Assembly (NCBI RefSeq): GCF_040276065.1
Contig: NZ_JBELOI010000003.1
Span: forward strand, 62,001 to 126,000
DNA: 64,000 bases
Source: Castellaniella sp040276065
GTDB taxonomy: Bacteria; Pseudomonadota; Gammaproteobacteria; Burkholderiales; Burkholderiaceae_B
Direction: 5' to 3'
Shown here in pieces: positions 46,697-55,852 of the stretch (positions are counted from its first letter, which is position 1; the number at the start of each line of letters is the position of its first letter). Below the pieces are notes generated by a model. The model did not search any database. It had not been told where the DNA came from and worked only from the letters and a program-made list of their open reading frames with translations. The position numbers were made by a program, and so were the translations under genes.

Positions 46697-47905
46697 TCAG
46701 ACGCCGAGCAGCAGGCGCTGCGGGTCCTCGAGGGCTTCTTTCATGGCCACCAGGGCGAGAACGGCTTCGCGGCCGTCGATGATGCGGTGGTCGTAGGACA
46801 AGGCGAGATAGTTCATCGGGCGAATCACGACCTGGCCGTTTTCCGCCACCGGACGCTCTTTGGTGGCATGAATCCCCAGGATGGCCGATTGCGGCGGATT
46901 GATGATCGGCGTCGAAAGCATCGAGCCGAACACACCGCCATTCGAGATCGAGAAGGTTCCGCCGGTGAGTTCGTCCAGGCTGAGCTTGCCGTCCTGGGCG
47001 CGGCGGCCGAAATCGGCGATCTGCTTTTCGATCTCGGCGATCGAGAGCTGGTCGGCATTGCGCAGGATGGGCACCACCAGGCCGCGCGGGCTGCCGACCG
47101 CAATGCCGATGTCGAAATAACCGTGATAGATGATGTCCTTGCCATCGACCGAGGCGTTGACGACGGGATAACGCTTGAGGGCCGCGACCGCCGCCTTGAC
47201 AAAGAAGGAGGTAAAGCCGAGCTTGACGCCGTGCTCTTTCTCGAATTGGTCTTTGTATTGCTTGCGCAGGTTGATGATGGCCTGCATATTGACCTCGTTG
47301 AACGTGGTCAGGATGGCATTTTCGGACTGGGACTGCAGCAGGCGCTCGGCCACGCGCGCGCGCAGGCGGCTCATGGGGACACGCTGTTCGGGACGGCCAT
47401 CGAGGCCCAGCGAGGGCGGCGCGGAGACCGGGGCAGCGGCGGGCGACGCGCTTGCGGCGGTCGCCTGGATCGCGTCGCCTTTGGTGACGCGCCCCCCGCG
47501 GCCCGTGCCTTCGACGGTCGCCGGATCAATGCCTTTTTCCGACAGGATCTTGTTTGCCGCGGGCGAGGCCACGGCGGACTTGGCCGGCCCGGCCTCCTCG
47601 GCGGCCTGGGCCGCAGGGGCGGCGGGCGCCTGTGCGGCGGCTGTCGGCGCGGGCGCGGCCTTGGCGGCGGTGTCGATGCGCGCCAGCACCTCGCCGGACA
47701 CGACGGTGCTGGCGTCGCCCTTGACGATTTCCGTCAACACGCCGGAGGACGGCGCGGGGACTTCGAGCACGACTTTATCGGTTTCCACCTCGATGAGAAT
47801 TTCGTCCGCCTCAACGGCCTCGCCGGGTTGCTTCTTCCAATTGAGCAGCGTCGCCTCGGAAATCGACTCCGAAAGCTGCGGCACGAGGACTTCGATAATG
47901 GCCAT
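46697..47905 (-). CDS. odhB: Dihydrolipoyl succinyltransferase (E2 of 2-oxoglutarate dehydrogenase)
   Basis: E2 transfers the succinyl group to CoA in the TCA cycle. The 402-residue protein has one lipoyl domain with Lys44 in ETDKVVLEVP, an Ala/Pro linker, an E3-binding domain (SPAANKILSEKGIDPATVEGTG) and the catalytic domain ending in SYDHRIIDGREAV with the active His. It lies 49 bases after odhA. Confidence 0.96.
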   Translation of the reverse strand: MAIIEVLVPQLSESISEATLLNWKKQPGEAVEADEILIEVETDKVVLEVPAPSSGVLTEIVKGDASTVVSGEVLARIDTAAKAAPAPTAAAQAPAAPAAQAAEEAGPAKSAVASPAANKILSEKGIDPATVEGTGRGGRVTKGDAIQATAASASPAAAPVSAPPSLGLDGRPEQRVPMSRLRARVAERLLQSQSENAILTTFNEVNMQAIINLRKQYKDQFEKEHGVKLGFTSFFVKAAVAALKRYPVVNASVDGKDIIYHGYFDIGIAVGSPRGLVVPILRNADQLSIAEIEKQIADFGRRAQDGKLSLDELTGGTFSISNGGVFGSMLSTPIINPPQSAILGIHATKERPVAENGQVVIRPMNYLALSYDHRIIDGREAVLALVAMKEALEDPQRLLLGV

Positions 47906-47954
47906 AATGTGTTTCCCGTTCTATCTATGAATGTTCGCGTATCGGTGATCGGTC

Positions 47955-50834
47955 TTATTTGATGAGCGTGAAGCTTTTCAGCTTGGGCGAGAAGGCCTGC
48001 TCGATCAGATTGCGCTGCTGCTCCTGGTGCTTGGCCAGATAGCCCACCGCCGGCGAGGCCGACGCCTGGCGGCCAGCGTAGCCGAGCTTTTGCCCATCGG
48101 TCATGTTTTCGTAGAGATGGTGCTGGACGTAGAACCAGGGGCCCTGGTTCTGCGGCTCGTCCTGCACCCACACGATCTCGACGGCATTGCCGTACTTTTG
48201 CAGCTCGGCCTGGAAGGACTTGTGCGCAAAGGGGTAGAGCTGCTCGATGCGCAGAATGGCGACGTCCTTGCGGCCCTGATCGGCGCGGGCATGCACCAGA
48301 TCGTAATAGACCCTGCCCGAGCACACCAGCACGCGCTTGACCTCGGCGGCGGCGATGCTCTCGTCGGCCTCGCCGATCACCGGCTTGAACCCGCCCTGGG
48401 CCAGATCCTCGAGAGGCGAGGTGGCATCCTTGTGGCGCAGCAGGGACTTGGGCGTCAAGATCACCAGCGGCTTGCGGAACGGACGGATCATCTGGCGGCG
48501 CAGCACGTGGTAGATCTGGGCGCCGTTGGTCGGCTGCACCACCTGCATATTGTTGTCCGCGCACAACTGCAGAAAGCGCTCGACGCGGGCCGAGGAGTGC
48601 TCGGGGCCCTGCCCCTCGTAGCCGTGCGGCAGCATCAGCGTCAGGCCGCATTGACGGCCCCACTTGGCCTCGCCCGAGCTGATGAACTGGTCGATCACGA
48701 CCTGCGCGCCGTTGGCGAAGTCGCCGAACTGCGCCTCCCAGATGGTCAGCACGTTGGGCTCGGCGGTGGCATAGCCGTACTCGAAGCCCAGGACCGCCGC
48801 CTCGGAGAGCACCGAGTCGATGATCGTGAAGGTCGCCTGGCCGTCGGAGACGTTCTGCAGGGGCACATACGTGCCGTCGTCCCAGCGTTCGCGCTTTTGG
48901 TCATGCAGCACCGCATGGCGGTGGGTAAAGGTGCCCCGCCCCGAGTCCTGCCCGGTAATGCGGATGGCATAGCCGTTGGCCACCAGGGTCGCAAAGGCCA
49001 GGTGCTCGCCCATGCCCCAGTCCACGGGATGCTCGCCACGCGCCATGGCCAGGCGGTCGCCGAGGAGTTTTTTGACCAGCGGGTGCACGGTGAAGCCATC
49101 CGGCACCTGGGTGAGCGTTTCACCGATGCGTGTCAGTTCCGCCAACGGAATGCCCGTGTCGGCATGGTCGGTCCACTTGGCGCTCAGGAACGGCGACCAG
49201 TCGGTGGAGTATTTGTTCTTGTAGTCGGTCAGCACGGGTTCGACCGTGCGCTGGCCGTCCTCCATGAGCTGACGATAGTCCTTGACCATCTGGTCGGGCT
49301 CGGCCTCGGCCAGGATGCCTTGCGCCACCAGGCGGTCGGCGTAGAGCTTGCGCGTGCCAGGGTGCTTGCCGATACTCTTGTACATCAGGGGTTGGGTCAG
49401 CGAGGGCGTATCCTGCTCGTTGTGGCCAAGCTTGCGGAAACACACGATGTCGACCACAACATCGTGTTGGAATTGCTGACGGTAGTCCAGGGCGAGCTGG
49501 GTCACGAACACCACGGCCTCGGGATCGTCGCCGTTGACGTGGAACACAGGGGCCTCGATCATCTTGACCACGTCGGTGCAGTACAGCGTCGAGCGCGTAT
49601 CGCGCGGATCCGAGGTCGTGAAGCCGATCTGGTTATTGATGACGATATGCAGGGTGCCGCCGGTGCCGTAGCCGCGGGTCTGGGCGAGGTTCAGGGTTTC
49701 CATCACCACGCCCTGGCCGGCAAAGGCCGCATCGCCATGCACCAGCACGGGCAGAACCTGCAGGCCCTCGTCGTCGCCCCGGCGATCCTGGCGGGCGCGC
49801 ACGCTGCCCTCGACCACCGGGTTGACGATCTCGAGGTGCGAGGGATTGAAGGCCAGCGACAAGTGGACCGGGCCGCCCCGCGTCGACAGATCGCTGGAGA
49901 AGCCATTGTGGTACTTGACGTCGCCGTCGCTCAGGGCCTGACTGTGCTTGCCTTCGAATTCGGCGAACAGGTCGCCGGGCATCTTGCCCATGACATTGAC
50001 CAGCATGTTCAGGCGGCCGCGGTGGGCCATGCCGACCACGATCTCCTGGACGCCGTTGTCGCCCGCGTGATTGATCACCTCGTCCATGGAGGCGATGAAG
50101 CTCTCGCCGCCCTCAAGGGAAAAGCGCTTCTGGCCCACATACTTGGTGTGCAGGAAGCGTTCCAGACCCTCGGCCTCGGTCACCTGGCGCAGGATGTTGC
50201 GCTTTTGCTCGACGGTGTACTCGGGCACGCCCAGCGTGGATTCCAGCCGTTCCTGGATCCAGCGCTTGACCGCCGGGTCCGAGATGTACATGAATTCGGC
50301 GCCGATGTTGCGGCAATAGGTATCGCGCAAGGCCTTGAGGATGTCCCGCAGGGTCATCGTATCGGCCTTGGTGAAATAGGTGTTGGTGGCGGAATAGACC
50401 TGGTCCAGATCGGCCTCGGTCAAGCCGTAGAACGCCGGATCCAGCTCGGGGATCTCGGGGCGGTCGCGGCGCTTGAGTGGATCGAGCTCGGCCAGGCGCG
50501 CGCCCAGCGAACGATACGCGGCGATGATGGACTGGACGTAGACCTGCTTGCCGGCGATCGCCAGGGCCTGGTCGGAGGCCTGCGCCGGGCGCACGGTGAA
50601 GCTGTTTTCACGGGCCCGCTGGGCGAACGACGCGACGATCGGCGCATGAGCTTGATCGCGGGTGGCCTCGCGGCCGTCGGCGGCGGGTTGGTGCTGGAGC
50701 TGGTCGAAGTAATTGCGCCACTGATCGGGAATGGAACCCGGGTTGTCTAGGTAGGACTCGTAGAGTTCCTCTACGTAGGGGGCATTGGCGCCGAAAAGAT
50801 AGGAATTAGACTGGAGTTCTTGTTCCGTGGACAT
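47955..50834 (-). CDS. odhA: 2-Oxoglutarate dehydrogenase E1 component
   Basis: Thiamine-diphosphate-dependent E1 of the TCA-cycle complex. The 959-residue protein has the E1 N-terminal motif SNSYLFGANAPYVEELY, the catalytic GMAHRGRLNMLVNVMGK region, the ThDP motif around GTGGTLHIVINNQIGFTT, and the C-terminal transketolase-like domain. ATG 50834 is preferred over GTG 50846, with AAGGTGAAG upstream. It is divergent from maeB across a 307-base region. Confidence 0.96.
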   Translation of the reverse strand: MSTEQELQSNSYLFGANAPYVEELYESYLDNPGSIPDQWRNYFDQLQHQPAADGREATRDQAHAPIVASFAQRARENSFTVRPAQASDQALAIAGKQVYVQSIIAAYRSLGARLAELDPLKRRDRPEIPELDPAFYGLTEADLDQVYSATNTYFTKADTMTLRDILKALRDTYCRNIGAEFMYISDPAVKRWIQERLESTLGVPEYTVEQKRNILRQVTEAEGLERFLHTKYVGQKRFSLEGGESFIASMDEVINHAGDNGVQEIVVGMAHRGRLNMLVNVMGKMPGDLFAEFEGKHSQALSDGDVKYHNGFSSDLSTRGGPVHLSLAFNPSHLEIVNPVVEGSVRARQDRRGDDEGLQVLPVLVHGDAAFAGQGVVMETLNLAQTRGYGTGGTLHIVINNQIGFTTSDPRDTRSTLYCTDVVKMIEAPVFHVNGDDPEAVVFVTQLALDYRQQFQHDVVVDIVCFRKLGHNEQDTPSLTQPLMYKSIGKHPGTRKLYADRLVAQGILAEAEPDQMVKDYRQLMEDGQRTVEPVLTDYKNKYSTDWSPFLSAKWTDHADTGIPLAELTRIGETLTQVPDGFTVHPLVKKLLGDRLAMARGEHPVDWGMGEHLAFATLVANGYAIRITGQDSGRGTFTHRHAVLHDQKRERWDDGTYVPLQNVSDGQATFTIIDSVLSEAAVLGFEYGYATAEPNVLTIWEAQFGDFANGAQVVIDQFISSGEAKWGRQCGLTLMLPHGYEGQGPEHSSARVERFLQLCADNNMQVVQPTNGAQIYHVLRRQMIRPFRKPLVILTPKSLLRHKDATSPLEDLAQGGFKPVIGEADESIAAAEVKRVLVCSGRVYYDLVHARADQGRKDVAILRIEQLYPFAHKSFQAELQKYGNAVEIVWVQDEPQNQGPWFYVQHHLYENMTDGQKLGYAGRQASASPAVGYLAKHQEQQRNLIEQAFSPKLKSFTLIK

Positions 50835-50971
50835 TGTATGCTTCACCTTACGAGTGCTTCACTCGAACGATGCAGGATTGGAAAACCTTCCGCGACACGG
50901 CCAGACCGGATAGCGGATAGCGGGGCAGAAGGCAACGTACGACGCCTTGCATAAGCCGTATTAGCGTCCAA

Positions 50972-50999
50972 GTATACCCGTGAACCTCTCGGGGTATAC
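50972..50999. promoter_or_regulatory. Inverted repeat in the odhA-maeB divergent region (operator candidate)
   Basis: GTATACCC and GGGTATAC form a perfect 8-base dyad with a 12-base centre, midway between the divergent odhA and maeB genes. Each arm includes a TATACC/TATACT element that could double as a -10. The rest of 50835-51141 shows no gene and no obvious -35. The regulator is unknown. Confidence 0.45.
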
Positions 51000-51141
51000 A
51001 CTGATCGGCCCGAAACGGCTACTTTGACACCCATTCCAACCGCATCGGCGTTGGCATTAACAAACACCCGGCGCGAGCCGACCCTCCTCGGGTCACCGCG
51101 CACACTACAAACCAAGGGAAAAGGCAGGAGCTCGCTAAGAC

Positions 51142-53439
51142 ATGGACCTGAACGACGATCGAGCAAAAATGGCACTCGACTATCACGCGCACCCACACCC
51201 GGGCAAGATCTCCGTGATGCCGACCAAACCCCTGGCCAACCAGGACGATCTCTCCCTCGCCTACTCTCCCGGCGTGGCGGTCGCCTGCATGGCCATCCAC
51301 GCCCAGGGCGAGGACGCGGCGGCCAAGTACACCTCGCGCGCCAATCTGGTGGGCGTGGTGACCAACGGCACCGCCGTGCTGGGCCTGGGCAACATCGGCC
51401 CGCTGGCGGCCAAGCCGGTCATGGAAGGCAAGGGTTGCCTGTTCAAGAAATTCGCCGGCATCGATGTCTTCGACATCGAACTCGCCGAACATGATCCCGA
51501 CAAGCTCGTGGACATCATCGCTGCGCTCGAACCCACCCTGGGCGGGGTCAATCTCGAGGACATCAAGGCGCCCGAGTGCTTCTACATCGAAAGAAAGCTG
51601 CGCGAGCGCATGAAGATCCCAGTCTTCCACGATGACCAGCACGGCACCGCCATCATCTCGTCAGCCGCCATTCTCAATGGCCTCAAGGTCGTGGGCAAGC
51701 AGATCGGCGACGTCAAGCTCGTCTGCTCGGGCGCGGGCGCCGCGGCGATCGCCTGCCTCGACCTGCTGGTCAAGCTCGGCATACGCCAGGAAAACATCTT
51801 CGTGGTCGATTCGCGAGGGGTGATCTGGGATGGCCGCGACGAAAAAATGGAGGTCAACAAAGCGCGCTATGCCCAGCGCACCGACGCCCGCACCCTGGCC
51901 GACGTCTGCCGCGACGCCGACGTGTTCCTCGGCTGCTCGGCGCCCGGGGTGCTGACGCCCGACATGCTCAAGACCATGGCCGAGCGCCCACTGATCCTGG
52001 CGCTGGCCAACCCCGACCCGGAAATCCGGCCCGAGGACGCCAAGGCGGCCCGCCCCGATTGCGTCATCGCCACCGGTCGCTCGGACTATCCGAACCAGGT
52101 CAACAACGTCCTGTGTTTTCCGTTCATCTTCCGCGGCGCGATGGACTGCGGCGCGACGGTCATCAACGAGGACATGAAGCTCGCCTGCGTCAAGGCGATC
52201 GCCGAGCTGGCCGAAGCCGAATCCAGCGCCGAGGTCGCCAGCGCCTACGCCGACCAAGACCTGTCCTTCGGGCCCGAGTACATCATCCCCAAGCCCTTCG
52301 ACCCGCGCCTGATCGCCAAGATCGCGCCGGCGGTCGCCGAGGCCGCCGCGGCCTCGGGGGTGGCCCAGCGTCCCATCGGGGACCTGGACGCCTACCGCCA
52401 GTCGCTCATGAGTTTCGTCTACCACTCGGGCCAACTGATGCGCCCCCTGTACCACCAGGCCAGGTCCTCGCCCAAGCGCGTCATCTACGCCGACGGCGAG
52501 GACGAGCGCGTCCTGCAGGCCGCGCAGACGGTACTGGACGAGGGCGTCGCCAAGCCGATCCTGATCGGCCGCCCGGCGGTCATCCAGATGCGCATCAAGA
52601 AATTCGGCCTGCGCCTGGCGCAGGACAGCAATATCGAGATTGTCGACCCCGAGGACGACTCGCGCTTCAACGAAACCTGGAGCGCCTATTACAAGCTGCG
52701 CGGCCGCGACGGCGTGACACCCGATATCGCCAAGGCCATGGTACGCAAGCACAACTCCCTGATCGGCGTGATGCTGCTGCAGCGCGGCGACGCGGACGCG
52801 ATGATCTGCGGGGTGGCCAGCCGCTTCGACAACCAGCTGCGCTATGTGCAAGAGGTCATCGGCCTGAAGCCCGGGGCGCAGACCTATGCCGCCATGAACG
52901 TCCTGATGCTGCCGACCCAGACCCTGTTCATCTGCGACACGCACGTCAACGAGGACCCCACCGCCGAGCAAATCGCCGACATGACGATCCAGGCCGCCGG
53001 AGAGGTGCGCCGCTTCGGAATCGTCCCCAAGATCGCGCTGCTCTCGCACTCGAACTTTGGCAGCCGGCCCACCGCCTCGTCGCTCAAGATGGCGCAGGCT
53101 CGGCGCATCATCCAAGAGCGCGCGCCCGATCTGGAGGTCGATGGTGAAATGCACGCGGACTCGGCCCTGTCCGAAAAAATCCGCACCAAGGCCTTCCCGG
53201 ACACCACGCTGGCTGGCTCGGCCAACCTGCTGATCACGCCAAACCTGGACACCGGCAACATCACCTACAACATGCTCAAGATGACCGGCAGCAACGGCGT
53301 GGCGATGGGTCCGGTGTTGCTGGGCGCCGCGCGCCCGGTGCACATCCTGACCACGAGTTCGACAGTGCGCCGGATCGTCAATATGACGGCTCTGGCCGTG
53401 GTGGATGCCCAGCAGGAGGCGGGCGAATACACCGTGTAA
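51142..53439 (+). CDS. maeB: NADP-dependent malic enzyme with phosphotransacetylase-like domain
   Basis: MaeB converts malate to pyruvate, CO2 and NADPH. The 765-residue length is standard for the fused type. Residues 1 to about 430 are the malic enzyme (SLAYSPGVAVAC, FHDDQHGTA, NAD(P) motif VCSGAGAAAIACLDLLV); about 430-765 is a phosphotransacetylase-like domain that in E. coli has a regulatory role, binding acetyl-CoA. AGGAG lies 12 bases before the ATG. Confidence 0.95.
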   Translation: MDLNDDRAKMALDYHAHPHPGKISVMPTKPLANQDDLSLAYSPGVAVACMAIHAQGEDAAAKYTSRANLVGVVTNGTAVLGLGNIGPLAAKPVMEGKGCLFKKFAGIDVFDIELAEHDPDKLVDIIAALEPTLGGVNLEDIKAPECFYIERKLRERMKIPVFHDDQHGTAIISSAAILNGLKVVGKQIGDVKLVCSGAGAAAIACLDLLVKLGIRQENIFVVDSRGVIWDGRDEKMEVNKARYAQRTDARTLADVCRDADVFLGCSAPGVLTPDMLKTMAERPLILALANPDPEIRPEDAKAARPDCVIATGRSDYPNQVNNVLCFPFIFRGAMDCGATVINEDMKLACVKAIAELAEAESSAEVASAYADQDLSFGPEYIIPKPFDPRLIAKIAPAVAEAAAASGVAQRPIGDLDAYRQSLMSFVYHSGQLMRPLYHQARSSPKRVIYADGEDERVLQAAQTVLDEGVAKPILIGRPAVIQMRIKKFGLRLAQDSNIEIVDPEDDSRFNETWSAYYKLRGRDGVTPDIAKAMVRKHNSLIGVMLLQRGDADAMICGVASRFDNQLRYVQEVIGLKPGAQTYAAMNVLMLPTQTLFICDTHVNEDPTAEQIADMTIQAAGEVRRFGIVPKIALLSHSNFGSRPTASSLKMAQARRIIQERAPDLEVDGEMHADSALSEKIRTKAFPDTTLAGSANLLITPNLDTGNITYNMLKMTGSNGVAMGPVLLGAARPVHILTTSSTVRRIVNMTALAVVDAQQEAGEYTV

Positions 53440-53444
53440 GCCAC

Positions 53445-53493
53445 CTGCGGGGAACGACGCGCCGGCCAGGGGCCGGCGCGTCGTTCCCCGCAG
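53445..53493. terminator. Perfect 23-bp palindrome between convergent maeB and tssE
   Basis: Bases 53445-53467 and 53471-53493 are exactly complementary, enclosing only AGG. The structure starts 6 bases after the maeB stop. No T-run follows in either direction, but a stem of this strength between convergent genes probably serves as a bidirectional terminator. It also marks the edge of the T6SS region. Confidence 0.75.
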
Positions 53494-53551
53494 AATATAT
53501 CTACGCAAGAGACCTCATTGAGCGTCCTGCCCGGTTAATCCGAACAGGACG

Positions 53552-53989
53552 CTAGCCCAGTGCCCTGGGCTCGACGAATATCCGGCCGGCGGAATTCACG
53601 CGCAAGGTCATGGCGAATGCCTGGCTGGGGGCATCGGAGTGCTCGGACTCCAGCAGCCCCCGCAGCTCGAACCGCAGCGTGATGACGTCGCGCTGCTCCT
53701 GCTCGACGGTGATGCGGGCGTTCCTGAGACGGTGCTCGTAGCGGGCCACCTGGCGAATGATCGCCTCGGACAGGGACTCGGTCGTCCCCAGGGCAAACGA
53801 GCCGGCGATGTTGCTCATGTCCGGCATGCCGTATTCGTGGTCGATCGGCACCGACCCCGCGCGGGTGTTCAGCATCTGCTCGAGGTGGCGCGCCACGGAA
53901 TCGCGCAACAGGCGATCCTGTGGCATCCCGGCCGCGCGGCCGGGATCCTCCAGCATCGTCAAGCGCTCAAACAGGCGAATGTTGCTCAT
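53552..53989 (-). CDS. tssE: T6SS baseplate protein TssE
   Basis: TssE is the gp25-like wedge protein of the type VI secretion baseplate. The 145-residue protein has the GPW_gp25 core: LRDSVARHLEQMLNTRAGSVPIDHEYGMPDM, the IIRQVARYEHRLRNARITV helix with the conserved E-R pair, and the final FELRGLL strand. It is transcribed alone on the minus strand, away from tssF, unlike most T6SS clusters in which tssE, tssF and tssG follow each other. Confidence 0.92.
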   Translation of the reverse strand: MSNIRLFERLTMLEDPGRAAGMPQDRLLRDSVARHLEQMLNTRAGSVPIDHEYGMPDMSNIAGSFALGTTESLSEAIIRQVARYEHRLRNARITVEQEQRDVITLRFELRGLLESEHSDAPSQAFAMTLRVNSAGRIFVEPRALG

Positions 53990-54051
53990 GCCGTCGGACT
54001 TCCGTTGAAAGAATGGCGTGGGAAATCATAGCACCCCGCACGCACGTCCCT

Positions 54052-54080
54052 TGACATCGGGAAACCGGATCATGCAGTAT
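54052..54080 (+). promoter_or_regulatory. Candidate promoter of tssF-tssG
   Basis: An exact TTGACA at 54052-54057 is followed after 17 bases by CAGTAT (3 of 6 matches to the -10 consensus). Transcription would start near 54088, about 34 bases before tssF. No sigma-54 type -24/-12 pair was seen in the 53990-54121 interval. Confidence 0.4.
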
Positions 54081-54121
54081 GGGGCGCCGTCCTCGCGCAA
54101 GACTCCCTCACTGAATAGGCC

Positions 54122-55852
54122 ATGGCCACCAGCTTCAACAGGTTCTACGCCACCGAACTCGCCCGCCTGCGCGCCAATTCGCTGGAATTCGCGCAAGCCA
54201 ACCCGGCTGTCGCCCCCATGCTCGGCTCGGTATCGACCGACCCCGACGTCGAGCGTCTGCTCGAGGGGGTGGCCTTCCTCAACGGTCTGACGCGCCAAAA
54301 ACTCGACGACGAGTTCCCCGAGATCGTCCAAGAGCTCGCCAGCATCCTCGTGCCGCAATTCTTGCGTCCGCTGCCCGCGTCGACCATGATCGCCTTCACA
54401 CCCAAGACGCAGCTCGCCGAGGCGGCCACGATTGCCGAAGGCACCGAGATCGGCTCGGTCCCCGTCGAGGGCGTCTCGTGCCGGTTCCGGACCACGGCCG
54501 CGCTCGACATCCATCCGATCACCCTCGAGACCGCCTCCAGCGAGCGCCTGTCCGACGGCACGCACGCCCTGCGTCTGCAGTTCCAGGCACCCGAGGATGC
54601 CCAGGGGCTCGTGCTGCCCAAGCGCCTGCGCCTGTTTCTCGCCGGCGAACACGCCGACGCGGCCAACCTGTTCATGCTGCTGGGCAGCCAGGTCAAGAGC
54701 GTGCGCGCGCTCGACCAGACCGGGCATAGCGCCCCGCTCTCGCCCAGCCTGTCCGTGCCCGGTTTCGACGAATCGCTGCTGCCCTATCCCGACAACGCCT
54801 TTCCGGCCTTCAGCTGGATGCAGGAGCTCCTGTTCCTGCCGCAAAAATTCCTGTTCGTCGAATTCACCGACCTGCACAAGGGCCGCAGCCTCCTGCGGGG
54901 CAACCGTTTTCGCATCGAAATTATTTTCCACAAGAACGCCTACACCATGCCGGAGGTCACGGCGCGCAATTTCGCCTTGAACGTCACGCCGGCGGTCAAC
55001 CTCTTTCCCGTCGAGGCCGAGCCCATCAACCTCGACCACGAGATGTCCGAGTACCTGATCCTGCCGCACGGCTCGCAGCGCCGGCACTACCAGATCTATT
55101 CCATCGACGCGGTCAGCGGCTACGTGCAAGGCGGCGCCGAACCCAAGCGCTACGTGCCCTTTTCGCTGCTGACCCATTCGCGCCAGGAGGCCCAGGCCAG
55201 CTACCGGACTTCGATGCGGCCAGCGATGGTGGGCGGCACCATCGACACCTACCTGTCGGTCGTCTACGAGCCCGACCAAGAGCCCACCAACGAAACCCTG
55301 TCGCTACGGCTCACCTGCACCAACCGCACCCTGCCCGAGGCCCTCAAGCTCGGCGACGTCTCGCGCGCCACCAGTTCCTCGCCCGAGCGCTTCGAGTTCC
55401 GCAACATCACGCCCGTCACCGCCGCCATCGATCCGCCGCACGGCGAGAAACTGCTGTGGGATGTCATCAGCCACACCACGCTCAACCTGCTGTCGCTCTC
55501 CAGCGCCGAAACCCTGCGCGCCATCCTGCGGCTGTACAACTCGACCTGTTCATACGACAGCGGCGTGCGCAGTGCCAACGAACGCCAGATCGACGGGCTG
55601 CTCGATCTGGCCATCACCCGCGAGATGCGCCTGGTGCGCGGCACCATGATGCAGGGTCAGCACGTCGTACTCGCCTGCGAGGAAAAAAACTGGCCCAGTC
55701 CGGGGGCGATGTATCTATGGGGCTGCGTCCTGGACCGCTTCCTCGCCTGCTACGCGGGGATCAATTCCTATACGCGTTTCGAAATCCACGACAAGAACAC
55801 GGGGACCACGTTCAAATGGCCGATGCGCATGGGACGCAAGCCGGTGCTATGA
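54122..55852 (+). CDS. tssF: T6SS baseplate protein TssF
   Basis: TssF forms the wedge of the T6SS baseplate with TssE, TssG and TssK. The 576-residue protein starts with the family hallmark FNRFYATELARLRANSLEFA, followed by LEGVAFLNGLTRQKLDDEFPE and QFLRPLPASTMIAF, and has the usual length. It ends with an ATGA overlap into tssG. Confidence 0.95.
   Translation: MATSFNRFYATELARLRANSLEFAQANPAVAPMLGSVSTDPDVERLLEGVAFLNGLTRQKLDDEFPEIVQELASILVPQFLRPLPASTMIAFTPKTQLAEAATIAEGTEIGSVPVEGVSCRFRTTAALDIHPITLETASSERLSDGTHALRLQFQAPEDAQGLVLPKRLRLFLAGEHADAANLFMLLGSQVKSVRALDQTGHSAPLSPSLSVPGFDESLLPYPDNAFPAFSWMQELLFLPQKFLFVEFTDLHKGRSLLRGNRFRIEIIFHKNAYTMPEVTARNFALNVTPAVNLFPVEAEPINLDHEMSEYLILPHGSQRRHYQIYSIDAVSGYVQGGAEPKRYVPFSLLTHSRQEAQASYRTSMRPAMVGGTIDTYLSVVYEPDQEPTNETLSLRLTCTNRTLPEALKLGDVSRATSSSPERFEFRNITPVTAAIDPPHGEKLLWDVISHTTLNLLSLSSAETLRAILRLYNSTCSYDSGVRSANERQIDGLLDLAITREMRLVRGTMMQGQHVVLACEEKNWPSPGAMYLWGCVLDRFLACYAGINSYTRFEIHDKNTGTTFKWPMRMGRKPVL

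Noticed and set aside
48027..50750. Plus-strand frame of about 900 codons antisense to odhA
   Set aside because: Exact antisense shadow of the 2-oxoglutarate dehydrogenase gene.
51661..53508. Minus-strand frame of over 600 codons antisense to maeB
   Set aside because: Shadow of the malic enzyme gene; no domain and it runs through the strong palindrome.
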